Part shown: positions 17,197 through 24,953 of the stretch, one piece after another | Layout of the letters: each line of letters starts with the position of its first letter | Numbering within the stretch: the first letter of the stretch is position 1 | Origin: Pseudomonadota bacterium | GTDB lineage: Bacteria; Myxococcota_A; Polyangia; Polyangiales; Polyangiaceae | Reading direction: 5' to 3' | DNA length: 26,749 nt | Assembly: GCA_023423895.1 (NCBI GenBank) | Contig: JAFAER010000047.1 | Coordinates: 1-26,749, forward strand | Made by a program: the position numbers and the translations under genes | Notes under the pieces: model-generated | Told to the model about the DNA's origin: nothing | What the model saw: only the letters and a program-made list of their open reading frames with translations | Databases searched by the model: none

Positions 17197-17576
17197 GGGT
17201 CTCCAGGTCGGAAAGCGTCAGTGGACGGCCGGCGGACTCGGTTCTGGTCGCTCTGGCTGTCGGAATGGGTCACGAGGCGAGCCGGCACACAGCGTGCGCC
17301 TCCACACCGGTAGACAAGGGCTTCTCACGGCTTTGGCCGCACGGATTGATGGTGAAGTTTTGACTTAACTATCGGTCCGGACACTCGCCGCTTCCCGAAG
17401 ACGTGGCAAGACGAGCGACGTGGCGAGCCGAGAGCTCTTCCGCAGCGCGGCCCTCGGTGCGAGCCCCGGCCCTGCACGGCGCTCGACGTGAGCATCCCTC
17501 ACGATCCGACTGTCGCGCGCTACTTCCGTCGCGAGCTCTGTCTTGGCTCCGCCGCCCTTCGCGATCCCGACCAACG
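17197..17576. other. No recognisable gene; small AT-richer patch
   Basis: About 380 bases upstream of the small Cys-rich lipoprotein gene and downstream of the metallo-hydrolase gene. No protein family or RNA is seen. A short AT-richer patch around 17350-17372 (TTTTGACTTAACTATC) stands out from the GC-rich surroundings and could be promoter DNA for the lipoprotein gene, but the spacing does not give a clear -35/-10 pair. Confidence 0.4.
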
Positions 17577-18512
17577 TTAGCGCGTGATGCGTGCGGCGGT
17601 CTCAGGGACCCAGAGGAAACCGTCACCACGCTCCTGCACGTGGCCGAGACCTGGAAACGGGAAGTGTGTCGAGTAGAGCTGCCATCTTTCCTCGGCAGCG
17701 CGCTTCAACAATGCCCTACGACTGCGCTGCGCCGTCTTGGCATCTCCGGCGCCGAGGTCGAATGCGATGGTCCAATCGGGGCGCTGCACCGAGATCACCG
17801 AGTGGTGTGCTGCGTCGCCGATCACGAGCAGCTGGTCGTGGCCCGAGGTGATCCGATACGCAGAGTGGCCCGGCGTGTGCCCGTGGACGGCGACGGCGGT
17901 GACGCTGGGCAAGATCGCGGCGTCGGGAGAAAACGTGGTCACACTGGGCGCGATGACCGAAACGAGCCTCTGCTGCTCCGGATTCGCCCGCATCGACTCC
18001 CATTCAGGGGCCGAGATGTGTATCCGCGCGTTCGGAAACGCGAGCTTACCTGAGGTCGTCTCCAGTCCGCCGACATGGTCCGGGTGACCGTGCGAGATGA
18101 AGATGTCCGTGACCTGCGACGGCGCGATGCCCGCCGAGCGCAAGGACTCGGGCAGCCGCCCCGCCTGCGCAAACGGCGCGGTCGCTGCGCCGGCGTCGAA
18201 GAGCAAGGTGCGTGACCCGTCCAGGACGAGGAGCGGCTGGATGCTGAAGTCGATCGTTTCCGTCGATAGCCCCGCGGAGGCGAGCAGGCCAGCGACGGCC
18301 TCCTTCGGCTCCCCGACCCCGACGGTTTTTCCGTCGTTGGGCACCTGGATATCGCCGTCCTTGAGCGCGATCGCGTCGAGCGCGCCGATCCTGAAACGAT
18401 AGATGTCCGTCCGATCGGCTACCGCCGGCGTCGGCGCGGCTTGCTCGATGGGGCGGCCTTGGGAACAAGCCGAGACGGTGAGGGCGGCAGTGAGGAATAC
18501 GAGAGCCTTCAT
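17577..18512 (-). CDS. Exported metallo-beta-lactamase-fold hydrolase (lipoprotein)
   Basis: A 311-residue protein starting MKALVFLTAA with lipobox VSAC (Cys 16), so probably membrane-anchored outside the cytoplasm. The zinc motif HGHPDH is complete at residues 141-146 (H141, H143, D145, H146). The second-site ligands appear in VHGHTPGHSAY and VIGDAAHHS, and the final His probably in LYSTHFPFPGLGH. Overall layout and the LLFDAGA strand match the lactonase/methyl-parathion-hydrolase-like branch of the superfamily; the substrate could be a lactone, ester or organophosphate. It is transcribed divergently from a LysR regulator with a 91-base gap, which suggests direct control by that regulator. 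Confidence 0.9.
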   Translation of the reverse strand: MKALVFLTAALTVSACSQGRPIEQAAPTPAVADRTDIYRFRIGALDAIALKDGDIQVPNDGKTVGVGEPKEAVAGLLASAGLSTETIDFSIQPLLVLDGSRTLLFDAGAATAPFAQAGRLPESLRSAGIAPSQVTDIFISHGHPDHVGGLETTSGKLAFPNARIHISAPEWESMRANPEQQRLVSVIAPSVTTFSPDAAILPSVTAVAVHGHTPGHSAYRITSGHDQLLVIGDAAHHSVISVQRPDWTIAFDLGAGDAKTAQRSRRALLKRAAEERWQLYSTHFPFPGLGHVQERGDGFLWVPETAARITR

Positions 18513-18603
18513 GCGGAGCACCTGACCGGAGTGATAACTTCGTGCGTGGAGAGCCGGTAGCGCCCTCGATGGCACATCACTCGTGCGCAACCGGAACGAA
18601 TCC
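18513..18603. promoter_or_regulatory. Divergent LysR/metallo-hydrolase intergenic region
   Basis: A 91-base gap between back-to-back start codons, where LysR-type regulators usually bind to control both genes. An inverted pair AGTGAT (18530-18535) and ATCACT (18576-18581) and an imperfect direct repeat CGTGCG lie within it. These are short and could be chance; the arrangement itself is the main evidence. Confidence 0.4.
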
Positions 18604-19515
18604 ATGTCCCTTTTGCATGGTGTCGAGTTTTTCACCACGACGGTCGAAGCCGGGAGCTTCGCGGCGGCCGCGCGCCGTTTGAACGTGACGCCGTCGGCGG
18701 TGAGCCGCCGGATCGCTGGGCTCGAGCGTGAGCTCGGCGTCCCCCTCCTCGCCCGCACGACACGCTCGCTCCGCGTCACCGACGACGGACGAGCGTTCTA
18801 CGAACGTTGTGTGCGGATCGTGGCCGAGCTCCGTGAGGCGCGCGATGTGATGGCGCGAGCTCGGACGAAGCCTTCGGGCATCGTGCGCGTCGACGCCCCG
18901 GTGGCATTGGGGCGGATCGTGCTCGGCCCTTCGATTGGGCGCTTCTTGAGCCTGTATCCCGAGATCCACCTCGACTTGACGCTTCGAGACCAATTCGTCG
19001 ACCCGATCGCCGAGGGGCTCGACGTGCTCGTCCGGATCGGCGACCGCGGCGACTCGGCCCTCATCGCCCGCAGGCTCGGCGAGAGCCATGTCGTCTGCTG
19101 CGCGTCGCCTTCGTACTTGCGGCGGTTCGGCACTCCGAAGGCGCCTGCCGATCTCGTTCGCCATCGATGTCTCGGCTACTTGCGTGAGGGGCGTCCCACG
19201 CCGTTCGAGTTTGCCGTGGAGAGTGGCACGATCGCCACCCCAGTGGATGGCCCGTTCCACGCGAACGACGCGGAGCTCCTTCGCGAGCTCGCGCTTGCTG
19301 GAAAGGGAATCGTCGCCCTCTTCGACTTCGTCGTTCGGGACGCCGTCGACGCCGGTGCGCTCGTACCGATCCTCGGTGAACGCAAGTGGCCCTCCTGGCC
19401 GATCCACGCGCTCTACCCGAAGAACCGTCATCTCCTTCCGAAAGTGGCGGTGCTGCTCGACTTCCTGACGAAGCTCTTCGTGCCGAGAGCCCGCGCTTCT
19501 TCAGGTGGCAGGTAG
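18604..19515 (+). CDS. LysR-family transcriptional regulator
   Basis: A 303-residue regulator. The N-terminal winged helix-turn-helix is clear (residues 5-65: FFTTTVEAGSFAAAARRLNV, TPSAVSRRIAGLERELG, LLARTTRSLRVTDDG), followed by the linker helix and an effector-binding domain beginning GIVRVDAPVALGRIVLGPSI, with DVLVRIGDRGDSALIARRLG and the typical PADLVRHRCLGY. Sequence style matches the large group whose members often control a neighbouring enzyme. It is divergent from the metallo-beta-lactamase-fold hydrolase, its likely target. ATG 18604 fits the family's usual N-terminus; a GTG seven codons upstream is possible. Confidence 0.95.
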   Translation: MSLLHGVEFFTTTVEAGSFAAAARRLNVTPSAVSRRIAGLERELGVPLLARTTRSLRVTDDGRAFYERCVRIVAELREARDVMARARTKPSGIVRVDAPVALGRIVLGPSIGRFLSLYPEIHLDLTLRDQFVDPIAEGLDVLVRIGDRGDSALIARRLGESHVVCCASPSYLRRFGTPKAPADLVRHRCLGYLREGRPTPFEFAVESGTIATPVDGPFHANDAELLRELALAGKGIVALFDFVVRDAVDAGALVPILGERKWPSWPIHALYPKNRHLLPKVAVLLDFLTKLFVPRARASSGGR

Positions 19516-19612
19516 CGTAGATGCGGGCGCCCCGGACGTGTACAGACGCAGCCGGGGCGCGTGCAGGCCTGGGGCCACCTCTCGGCCGTACGTAAAGCGG
19601 CTCTCGGACGAT

Positions 19613-20776
19613 TCAAGTGCCGTCCGGAACGCGGCCTCCTTTGAGAACGAGATCGAGGGCCGTATCGAACGTCTTGCATTCGCGGTATATCATCCCGCCG
19701 CCCCACCCGGGCTTGCCGTTGATCAACCTCGCGGGCCCCGACTTTCCTCGCGGAAGCGCGATCACGTCATTGCGCTTGGTGTGCGCGACGATGACGTACG
19801 TGGACTCCTTGCCGCTCCACGCCAGAGTGAACGTCGCGAGCTCCGCGTCACGGACCGCCCCGCTGCCTGCCGTCCCGAGGATGGTCACGCTGCCGATCTG
19901 TCCGCCGTCGAATGCCTGGAGCAACGCGCGATGCTCCTTCGACAGCTTCGTACCGAGGGCCTTCTCCGCCGCTGCCAGCGCGGCCGCGCTCGCGCCGGGG
20001 CGCACTGCGAGCGGCTTCTTCGACATGCTCCGGAGTCGTTTGGCGCTCAGGGGAAGGACCTTTGCGAGTGCCGCGAGCGCAGGCTCGAGGTCTTCCGCGC
20101 TGCGGTTCTTGCTGTAGACCGGCGCGGGCGCGCCGAGTGCCTGCTTGGCCACGTTTGCGAGCGCATCCCAGTCCGGAAACGCGTCTTCTTCTTCCCGTTC
20201 GGCCTCCTCGGCAAGACGGGCAAGCTTCTTTCCGACGGCCGCGTCGACCTTCACCTTCGCGCGTTTCGCCGTTTCGAGGAGGCGAACCCCGAGCTTGGCC
20301 GCGGCGCCACTTCCATCGGTGGACAGCTTCGCGAGGACGCTCGGAAGCGTCTTGACGCTCTCACGGTGCCAATCCGAAAGCTCGGTTCCGCCAGCCTCGG
20401 CGTCTTCACCGCGGTAAGCGACGAGAATGGGAGATTTCGTATGTGCGAACGCAAGCCATTCGTCGATGTCAGCGTTGAAATGGCCGTAGGCGCTCGCTGG
20501 AGCGATCTTGAATTGGCTCTTGCTCGTGAGCTTCGTCGGAGCTTTCTTCGTTTTGCCGTATGCGGACGTGATCAAGCGCCCGACGCCCTGTTCGCTTGCC
20601 ACCCAGAGCACGCGTCCATCCCATTCGATGGTGTCGCGGAGCGGCGCGGGGACACGCTTCGCAATCGCGGCGGCTTCGGTCTTTGCCGGCGCGCGTTCGA
20701 AGCACACGAACATCTCGGCCCACTCGAAGTAGTTGGCTTCTCCGGCCCCCACGAACGGAAAGCTTGGTTTCGACAC
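19613..20776 (-). CDS. SMI1/KNR4-family protein with N-terminal domain
   Basis: A 387-residue soluble protein from a GTG start (VSKPSFPFVGAGEANYFEWA). The C-terminal part (about 260-385) is SMI1/KNR4-like: ALAAAEKALGTKLSKEHRAL, LLQAFDGGQIGSVTILG, then AWSGKESTYVIVAH, GWGGGMIYRECKTFD and ALDLVL. The N-terminal half (about 1-160) is a separate unrecognised domain with NYFEWAEMFVCFERAP and GRVLWVASEQG; a Lys/Glu/Ala-rich helical region links the two. The propeller gene at 20882-21784 lies 105 bases upstream on the same strand, so they may be co-transcribed. SMI1/KNR4 domains often mark immunity proteins, but no toxin is seen here. Confidence 0.75.
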   Translation of the reverse strand: MSKPSFPFVGAGEANYFEWAEMFVCFERAPAKTEAAAIAKRVPAPLRDTIEWDGRVLWVASEQGVGRLITSAYGKTKKAPTKLTSKSQFKIAPASAYGHFNADIDEWLAFAHTKSPILVAYRGEDAEAGGTELSDWHRESVKTLPSVLAKLSTDGSGAAAKLGVRLLETAKRAKVKVDAAVGKKLARLAEEAEREEEDAFPDWDALANVAKQALGAPAPVYSKNRSAEDLEPALAALAKVLPLSAKRLRSMSKKPLAVRPGASAAALAAAEKALGTKLSKEHRALLQAFDGGQIGSVTILGTAGSGAVRDAELATFTLAWSGKESTYVIVAHTKRNDVIALPRGKSGPARLINGKPGWGGGMIYRECKTFDTALDLVLKGGRVPDGT

Positions 20777-20881
20777 GGCCGGTAGTCTACCAGCTCTCTT
20801 TGCCGGAACATCCCAGGAACAGCCCGCCAGAGCGTGGTGGCCACGTCGCATCGTGCCCCGGGCTCGAAGCGGGGCACATGC

Positions 20882-21784
20882 TCAGGCAATCGCAGACCAG
20901 GACGCTCCGTCGTACGAGAGCACGTCCTTGTCACCGATCGACCAGAGGTGTCGTCCGTTCGCGGAGAGGACGCCGAACGACCCGGCGCCCGTCGAGCTGA
21001 GCTCGACGACCGAGAGCGCGCCGTCTTCGATGCAGTAGAGGCTCCGGCGGCTCGCGGCGAAGACGCGAGCGCCATGCGCCGCCATCGACCACAGGTCGTC
21101 GGGACATCGCGGGTCCGACACGACACGCCAGGCGTCGGCGCGGCCCGAGAGGAGCAGGCCATTGCGCCCGCAGCCGTGAACCAGACCGGCGTCGTCCACG
21201 CAGAGCGCCGTGATGATGCTCTTCGTCGGGCTCGCGATGGGATTCCAGGACGCGCCGTCGAAGCGCCACAGTTCGCCATCCCAGCCCGCGGCGTAGATCT
21301 CGGCGGCGCTCACGGCGGCGACGGCCTCGAAGCCGGAGGTCTCGCCTTCGCCGAAGGCAGGCAGGCCCGCCCGAGACGCGCTCCATGTTCCGTCTTCCGC
21401 ACGGACGTACACCTGACGTTGCATGCCTACGGCGATCAGCCGCGAGCCGACGATCGCCGCGGAGCGCAGATCGCCGATCGTCTCGGGGCTGTCTGCGCCC
21501 GAGGCGACGCGCTCCTCGGTCGTCTGTCCGTCCGGTGACGACGAGATCGCCTGGCCATTGCCGCCGACGAAGACAACGGTGCCGTCGGCGAGCTGCCCCG
21601 CGAACACAGTCGGGAACATCTTCATGAAGCGCGGAGTGAGAACCGACCTCTCCATCTTCATGAATGCCGAGTGCTTGATCCCTTTCACGGCGACGTCATC
21701 CATCACCATCGACAGCCACCCACCGTCGGATCCGGTCGGGCAGCCATGGATGTAGCTCCCCTGGCGGGCGAACTTGTTGCGCAT
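20882..21784 (-). CDS. Cytoplasmic beta-propeller-like protein
   Basis: A 300-residue protein without signal peptide (MRNKFARQGSYIHGCPTGS). Repeats of about 40-45 residues have an aliphatic strand and a Trp/Asp/Gly turn: GTVVFVGGNGQAISSSPDGQ, IAVGMQRQVYVRAEDGTW, IYAAGWDGELWRFDGASWNP, VHGCGRNGLLLSGRADAW, LWSIGDKDVLSYDGASWS. They resemble the propeller repeats of the exported VWG-repeat lipoproteins in this window but lack the VWG core. Such proteins sit next to SMI1/KNR4 genes here and, from memory, in other myxobacteria. No function is known. Confidence 0.7.
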   Translation of the reverse strand: MRNKFARQGSYIHGCPTGSDGGWLSMVMDDVAVKGIKHSAFMKMERSVLTPRFMKMFPTVFAGQLADGTVVFVGGNGQAISSSPDGQTTEERVASGADSPETIGDLRSAAIVGSRLIAVGMQRQVYVRAEDGTWSASRAGLPAFGEGETSGFEAVAAVSAAEIYAAGWDGELWRFDGASWNPIASPTKSIITALCVDDAGLVHGCGRNGLLLSGRADAWRVVSDPRCPDDLWSMAAHGARVFAASRRSLYCIEDGALSVVELSSTGAGSFGVLSANGRHLWSIGDKDVLSYDGASWSAIA

Positions 21785-21835
21785 GGCGCCGAGCGTATCT
21801 CAGCGGCAGCAGCCGGCCCACGTGCGCCCTGCGGG

Positions 21836-22465
21836 TCAGGCCTGACGCAGCGCCTCGGTGAGCTCCGCGAACGAGCGGAACAGACGGCCGGGTGCGAGCG
21901 GCGCCAGGGTGTCGGGATGCGTGAAGCCCCAGGCGACTGCGCCGAACGGCAGGCCGGCGTCCGCTGCGGCCTCGCCGTCGCGGACCTCGTCGCCGATGTA
22001 GATCGAATCGACGGGCGAGGTGCCCATGGCCTGGAGCGTCCGGCGCAGCTTGGGCGCCTTGCCGAACATCGACGAGCTGCAGTCGTAGCGAGCGACCATG
22101 CCGGCGGCCTCGCCGAGGGTCCGGCGGATGCTCGCTTCCGAGTCCGAGCTGACGATCGCCGTGGCGACACCGTGCCTTCGGAGATCGACGAGGAGCTGCG
22201 CGGCACCGTCGAAGAGCGGGATGTCCGCCGACGCCTCCATCTTCAAGCGCCGCATCTCCGCCGCGATCATCGGGATCTTCCAGAGAGGGACCTCCAGACG
22301 GCGGAGGATCTCGCGAGAGCTCTTGCGCCGGAGCTCCTCGACCTCGGACCCGTTCACACGACGGAAGCCGTGCTTCGCGGCGACATCGTTCAAGACGGTG
22401 CAGAACCACGGAAAGGAGTTCGCGAGGGTCCCGTCGAAATCGAAGATGGCCAGCCTGTAGCCCAT
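21836..22465 (-). CDS. HAD-superfamily phosphatase (phosphoglycolate phosphatase-like)
   Basis: A 209-residue cytoplasmic enzyme with all four HAD motifs: DFDGT with nucleophile Asp9 and acid/base Asp11, motif II Ser in IVSSDS (104-109), motif III Lys136 in FGKAPK, and motif IV GDEVRD (158-163). A helical type-1 cap (residues about 15-85) places it with the phosphoglycolate phosphatase/beta-phosphoglucomutase group; the YIGDEVRDGEAA ending resembles the Gph-like set. It probably hydrolyses a small phosphorylated metabolite. Its 3' two-thirds is present as a decayed copy 20 kb away (1214-1630). It stands alone between the propeller gene and the MYXO-CTERM remnant. Confidence 0.93.
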   Translation of the reverse strand: MGYRLAIFDFDGTLANSFPWFCTVLNDVAAKHGFRRVNGSEVEELRRKSSREILRRLEVPLWKIPMIAAEMRRLKMEASADIPLFDGAAQLLVDLRRHGVATAIVSSDSEASIRRTLGEAAGMVARYDCSSSMFGKAPKLRRTLQAMGTSPVDSIYIGDEVRDGEAAADAGLPFGAVAWGFTHPDTLAPLAPGRLFRSFAELTEALRQA

Positions 22466-22532
22466 GCCCGCTCGCCTCTAGCGCCTCCGCGGTCAGGACG
22501 CCAAGCCAAGGCATCGAGCGGAGACCCCAGCG

Positions 22533-22790
22533 TCAGAGCGCTCGCCGGCGACGCCCGACCGCGACGGCGAGCGCGAGCGCGAGCAGCGCCCCGGGTGCCC
22601 AGCGGCTCTCCGAGTGCGGGAGGACTTTGCAGCCGCAACCGTCGCTGCCGACGGCTCGTCGTTCCGGCGCTCTTTCCAGAGGGGCGCGATCGTGACCGAG
22701 ACGCATACGGCACGGACGCGTGAACCTCGATCTCGTCGATGGTGGCCACGCCGGCCGAGCCGAGGTTGTTCCCGCGCAGCGTCACGCCGA
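22533..22790 (-). pseudogene. Remnant of a surface protein gene with MYXO-CTERM-like tail
   Basis: The 3' end, read on the minus strand, encodes a striking tail: GSDGCGCK, a short spacer, a hydrophobic helix (APGALLALALAVAVG), then RRRRAL and a stop at 22533-22535. This Cys-motif, transmembrane helix and Arg cluster is the pattern of MYXO-CTERM sorting signals, which anchor or sort surface proteins in myxobacteria. Upstream, in a different frame (about 22700-22790), the sequence reads GVTLRGNNLGSAGVATIDEI, protein-like but not in frame with the tail. There is no start codon or signal peptide. The gene body has been deleted or frameshifted. Confidence 0.7.
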
Positions 22791-22808
22791 CTTGGCCCGA
22801 CGGGCCTC

Positions 22809-23432
22809 TTACTTCTTCGCGGCGGCGCGTTCCGCGCGTACACGATCGAGGAGGAAGTCGGTCATCTGAAGCATCTGGTCGAGGTCGCCAGAGTCCGTGA
22901 TGAACCGGCCATCGACAGCTAGCGCGGGGAGGCTGCGCAGCTTGACGTCACGCGCGAGCTTGTCCGCCTGCGTCACCTGCGAGGTGACGGTGAGCGAGTC
23001 GTAGGTGCTCCTGAACCTTTCGATGACGCTCTTGCCGACCGACTGCTTCTCGAGCCACGCGAGGCAGGCATCCCGGGTGGCGAGGGATCGGTGCTCCATG
23101 TGGATGGCGTCGAACACGCGACGGTGCAGGTCCAGCTTCAGTGCCTCGAGCGTGTAGTAGAGGCGCGCGAGGCCCACCCGCAGGTTTGTCGATGGCGCCG
23201 ATCGCCCGAGCGCGACGTCCTCCTGCTTCGTGCGCCAGGCAGCGAGCCTCGGCTCGAAACGCAGGCAGTGTGGTGACTCGTAGTTGAAGAAGTAGATGAC
23301 CTCGATCTTCGGTCCGGAGCGCGTGGGTTGCGGAGGGTCGACCGGACGCGAGTTCTGCGCCTCCGCGCTCCGCGACCAGCCCACTCCAAGAGACACGGCC
23401 GCTGTGGACATCAGAAACGATCGTCGGTTCAT
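22809..23432 (-). CDS. DsbA-like thioredoxin-fold protein with SPHC active site
   Basis: A 207-residue exported protein. The N-terminus MNRRSFLMSTAAVSLGVG carries a twin-arginine motif (RRSFL) and a hydrophobic stretch with a likely cleavage after SAEA. The mature part has the DsbA thioredoxin-fold start IEVIYFFNYESPHCLRFEP; true DsbA has Cys-Pro-His-Cys, but here residues 53-56 are Ser-Pro-His-Cys, so only the second Cys remains. The inserted helical domain and the cis-Pro loop (RSLPALAVDGRFI) are present. Without the N-terminal Cys it cannot catalyse normal disulfide oxidation; an isomerase-like, binding or glutathione-type role is possible. Length is typical for DsbA. Confidence 0.85.
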   Translation of the reverse strand: MNRRSFLMSTAAVSLGVGWSRSAEAQNSRPVDPPQPTRSGPKIEVIYFFNYESPHCLRFEPRLAAWRTKQEDVALGRSAPSTNLRVGLARLYYTLEALKLDLHRRVFDAIHMEHRSLATRDACLAWLEKQSVGKSVIERFRSTYDSLTVTSQVTQADKLARDVKLRSLPALAVDGRFITDSGDLDQMLQMTDFLLDRVRAERAAAKK

Positions 23433-23531
23433 GGGATCGTGGATCGTACCGCGAGCCTCATCGACAAGTCCAAGGGCCCGCCGAAAGGCGCGCCGGCAAG
23501 GAAGGGGCGAGGTGCCCGCCCCGGCACGAGC

Positions 23532-24947
23532 TCACGGCTCGCAGTTGGGAGCGTCGCACATGACATCGGTGAGACCACCACCGACGCCGCCGCCCGCCGC
23601 GACCCAGTTCGACGTGGCGCCGCTCAAGGCGAAGTTGGTCAAGGTCCCGTGGTTGGCCGCGGGGCTGCTGTCCAGGAGCTGCGTGACGGCCGGATTGGCT
23701 CCACCGAGGACCCCTTGGTCGAATCGATAGAGAGCGACGAGGCCCGGTGCGTTTGCGGGCACTTCGCAGGCCGACGCGGCGACGATCTCACATCCGGGCC
23801 GCGCGACGTTCCAGATGCGGACCTCATCGATCATGCCCGCGAAGAACTGCGCACCGCCCGTTCGGCTGCCGATCGCCATGCCGTTCGTTCCCGACGAGGA
23901 CTCGCCACCTGCCCCGGTCGGTTGCTCTACGCCGTCGAAGTAGATCGCGAGCGAGCTCGATGCCGCGACGTAGGTCGCCGCCACGTGGGTCCATCGATCC
24001 AACGGCGCGGCCGCGTTGGTCGAGAGAGAGGAGACGGTGCCGCCCTTCACGACGTAGAAGTAGATCGTGCCTGGACTGTTTCGGCTCAGAGACGTGAAGT
24101 TCGCCGAGTCCTTCTGTGCAAACAAGATGCGCGTGAAGGCGCTGCTCGTTGGATAGATCCATGCCTCGATCGTGAAGTCGCTCGCGCCGAAGGCGTCGAA
24201 GACGGCCGGCAGCGGCGCCGCGACCCTGTCGTCGATGCCGTCGAAGTGAAGGGCGCCGCCGGGCGCGCAGACACCGTCGTCCGGGACTCCGTCGCAGTCG
24301 TTGTCGAGCCCGTCGCATACCTCGGCGGTCGAGACGACGGTCTGGTTGCAGACGAGGTTGCCCGCGATGCAGGCGGCGGTGCCGGCCGCGCAGACGCCGA
24401 GGAGCCCCGTCGCGCAAGCGTCACCTGTGCCCGGGTCGCCGTTGTCGGGGACTCCGTCGCAGTCGTTGTCGAGCCCGTCGCATACCTCGGCGGTCGAGGC
24501 GGTGGTCTGGTTGCAGACGAGGCTGCCGGCGACGCAGGCGGTGGTTCCGGCCGCGCAGACGCCGAGGAGCCCCGTCGAGCAAGCGACACTGCCGCCCGGG
24601 TCGCCGTTGTCCGGGACTCCGTCGCAGTCGTTGTCGAGGCCGTCGCACACCTCGTCCTCGGGCGTGATCGCACCGACGCACGCGCCAAACGCGCCGCCCG
24701 CGCAGGTCTCGAGCCCGGCCTTGCACAGACCAACGCCCTCGGTCCCGGCCGGGCCGCCGTAGCAAGGCTGCGTCTCGCCGTCGGTGCACGCCCCGGAGTC
24801 GGCGCCCGCATGGGCGTCGGCATCGGCGCTGGCGCCTCCGCCTCCGCCCGCGTCAGCGGCGGTCGCCGAGGGGGCCTCACCGGAGCAGCCGGCGGTGATG
24901 AGCAGGAGCGCTCCGATCCTCCAACCCCGCCCGCCGTATCGCATCAT
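23532..24947 (-). CDS. MopE-repeat and LamG-domain lipoprotein
   Basis: A 471-residue lipoprotein starting MMRYGGRGWR, lipobox TAGC (Cys 21), then a Gly/Ala/Asp linker. Residues about 55-230 hold Cys-rich MopE-like putative metal-binding repeats: three EVCDGLDNDCDGVPD units, two of them in 55-residue near-identical blocks with TGLLGVCAAGT and LVCNQT. The C-terminal half (about 235-430) is a LamG/concanavalin-like jelly-roll: ALHFDGIDDRVAAPL, DFTIEAWIYPTSS, RWTHVAATY, IYFDGVEQ, GMIDEVRIWNVARP. The combination suggests a calcium-dependent carbohydrate- or matrix-binding surface protein. The ATG at 24947 was chosen; a GTG two codons upstream and an ATG next to it are alternatives. Confidence 0.85.
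   Translation of the reverse strand: MMRYGGRGWRIGALLLITAGCSGEAPSATAADAGGGGGASADADAHAGADSGACTDGETQPCYGGPAGTEGVGLCKAGLETCAGGAFGACVGAITPEDEVCDGLDNDCDGVPDNGDPGGSVACSTGLLGVCAAGTTACVAGSLVCNQTTASTAEVCDGLDNDCDGVPDNGDPGTGDACATGLLGVCAAGTAACIAGNLVCNQTVVSTAEVCDGLDNDCDGVPDDGVCAPGGALHFDGIDDRVAAPLPAVFDAFGASDFTIEAWIYPTSSAFTRILFAQKDSANFTSLSRNSPGTIYFYVVKGGTVSSLSTNAAAPLDRWTHVAATYVAASSSLAIYFDGVEQPTGAGGESSSGTNGMAIGSRTGGAQFFAGMIDEVRIWNVARPGCEIVAASACEVPANAPGLVALYRFDQGVLGGANPAVTQLLDSSPAANHGTLTNFALSGATSNWVAAGGGVGGGLTDVMCDAPNCEP
24286..24640. repeat. 165-base tandem repeat inside the MopE/LamG gene
   Basis: The phrase ACTCCGTCGCAGTCGTTGTC recurs at 24286, 24451 and 24616, a period of exactly 165 bases (55 codons). 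Two full units and one partial unit are present with few differences. Low divergence points to recent unequal exchange or slippage, and frame is preserved. Confidence 0.92.
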
Positions 24948-24953
24948 CTCCAC

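Noticed and set aside
18530..18581. AGTGAT/ATCACT inverted pair as a LysR operator
   Set aside because: Six-base arms 40 bases apart are expected by chance; not reported as a defined operator, only mentioned in the intergenic entry.
24286..24640. Regularly spaced repeats that could suggest a CRISPR array
   Set aside because: Period is 165 bases, units are coding and in frame with CDGLDNDCDG metal-binding repeats; there are no unique spacers and no cas genes.
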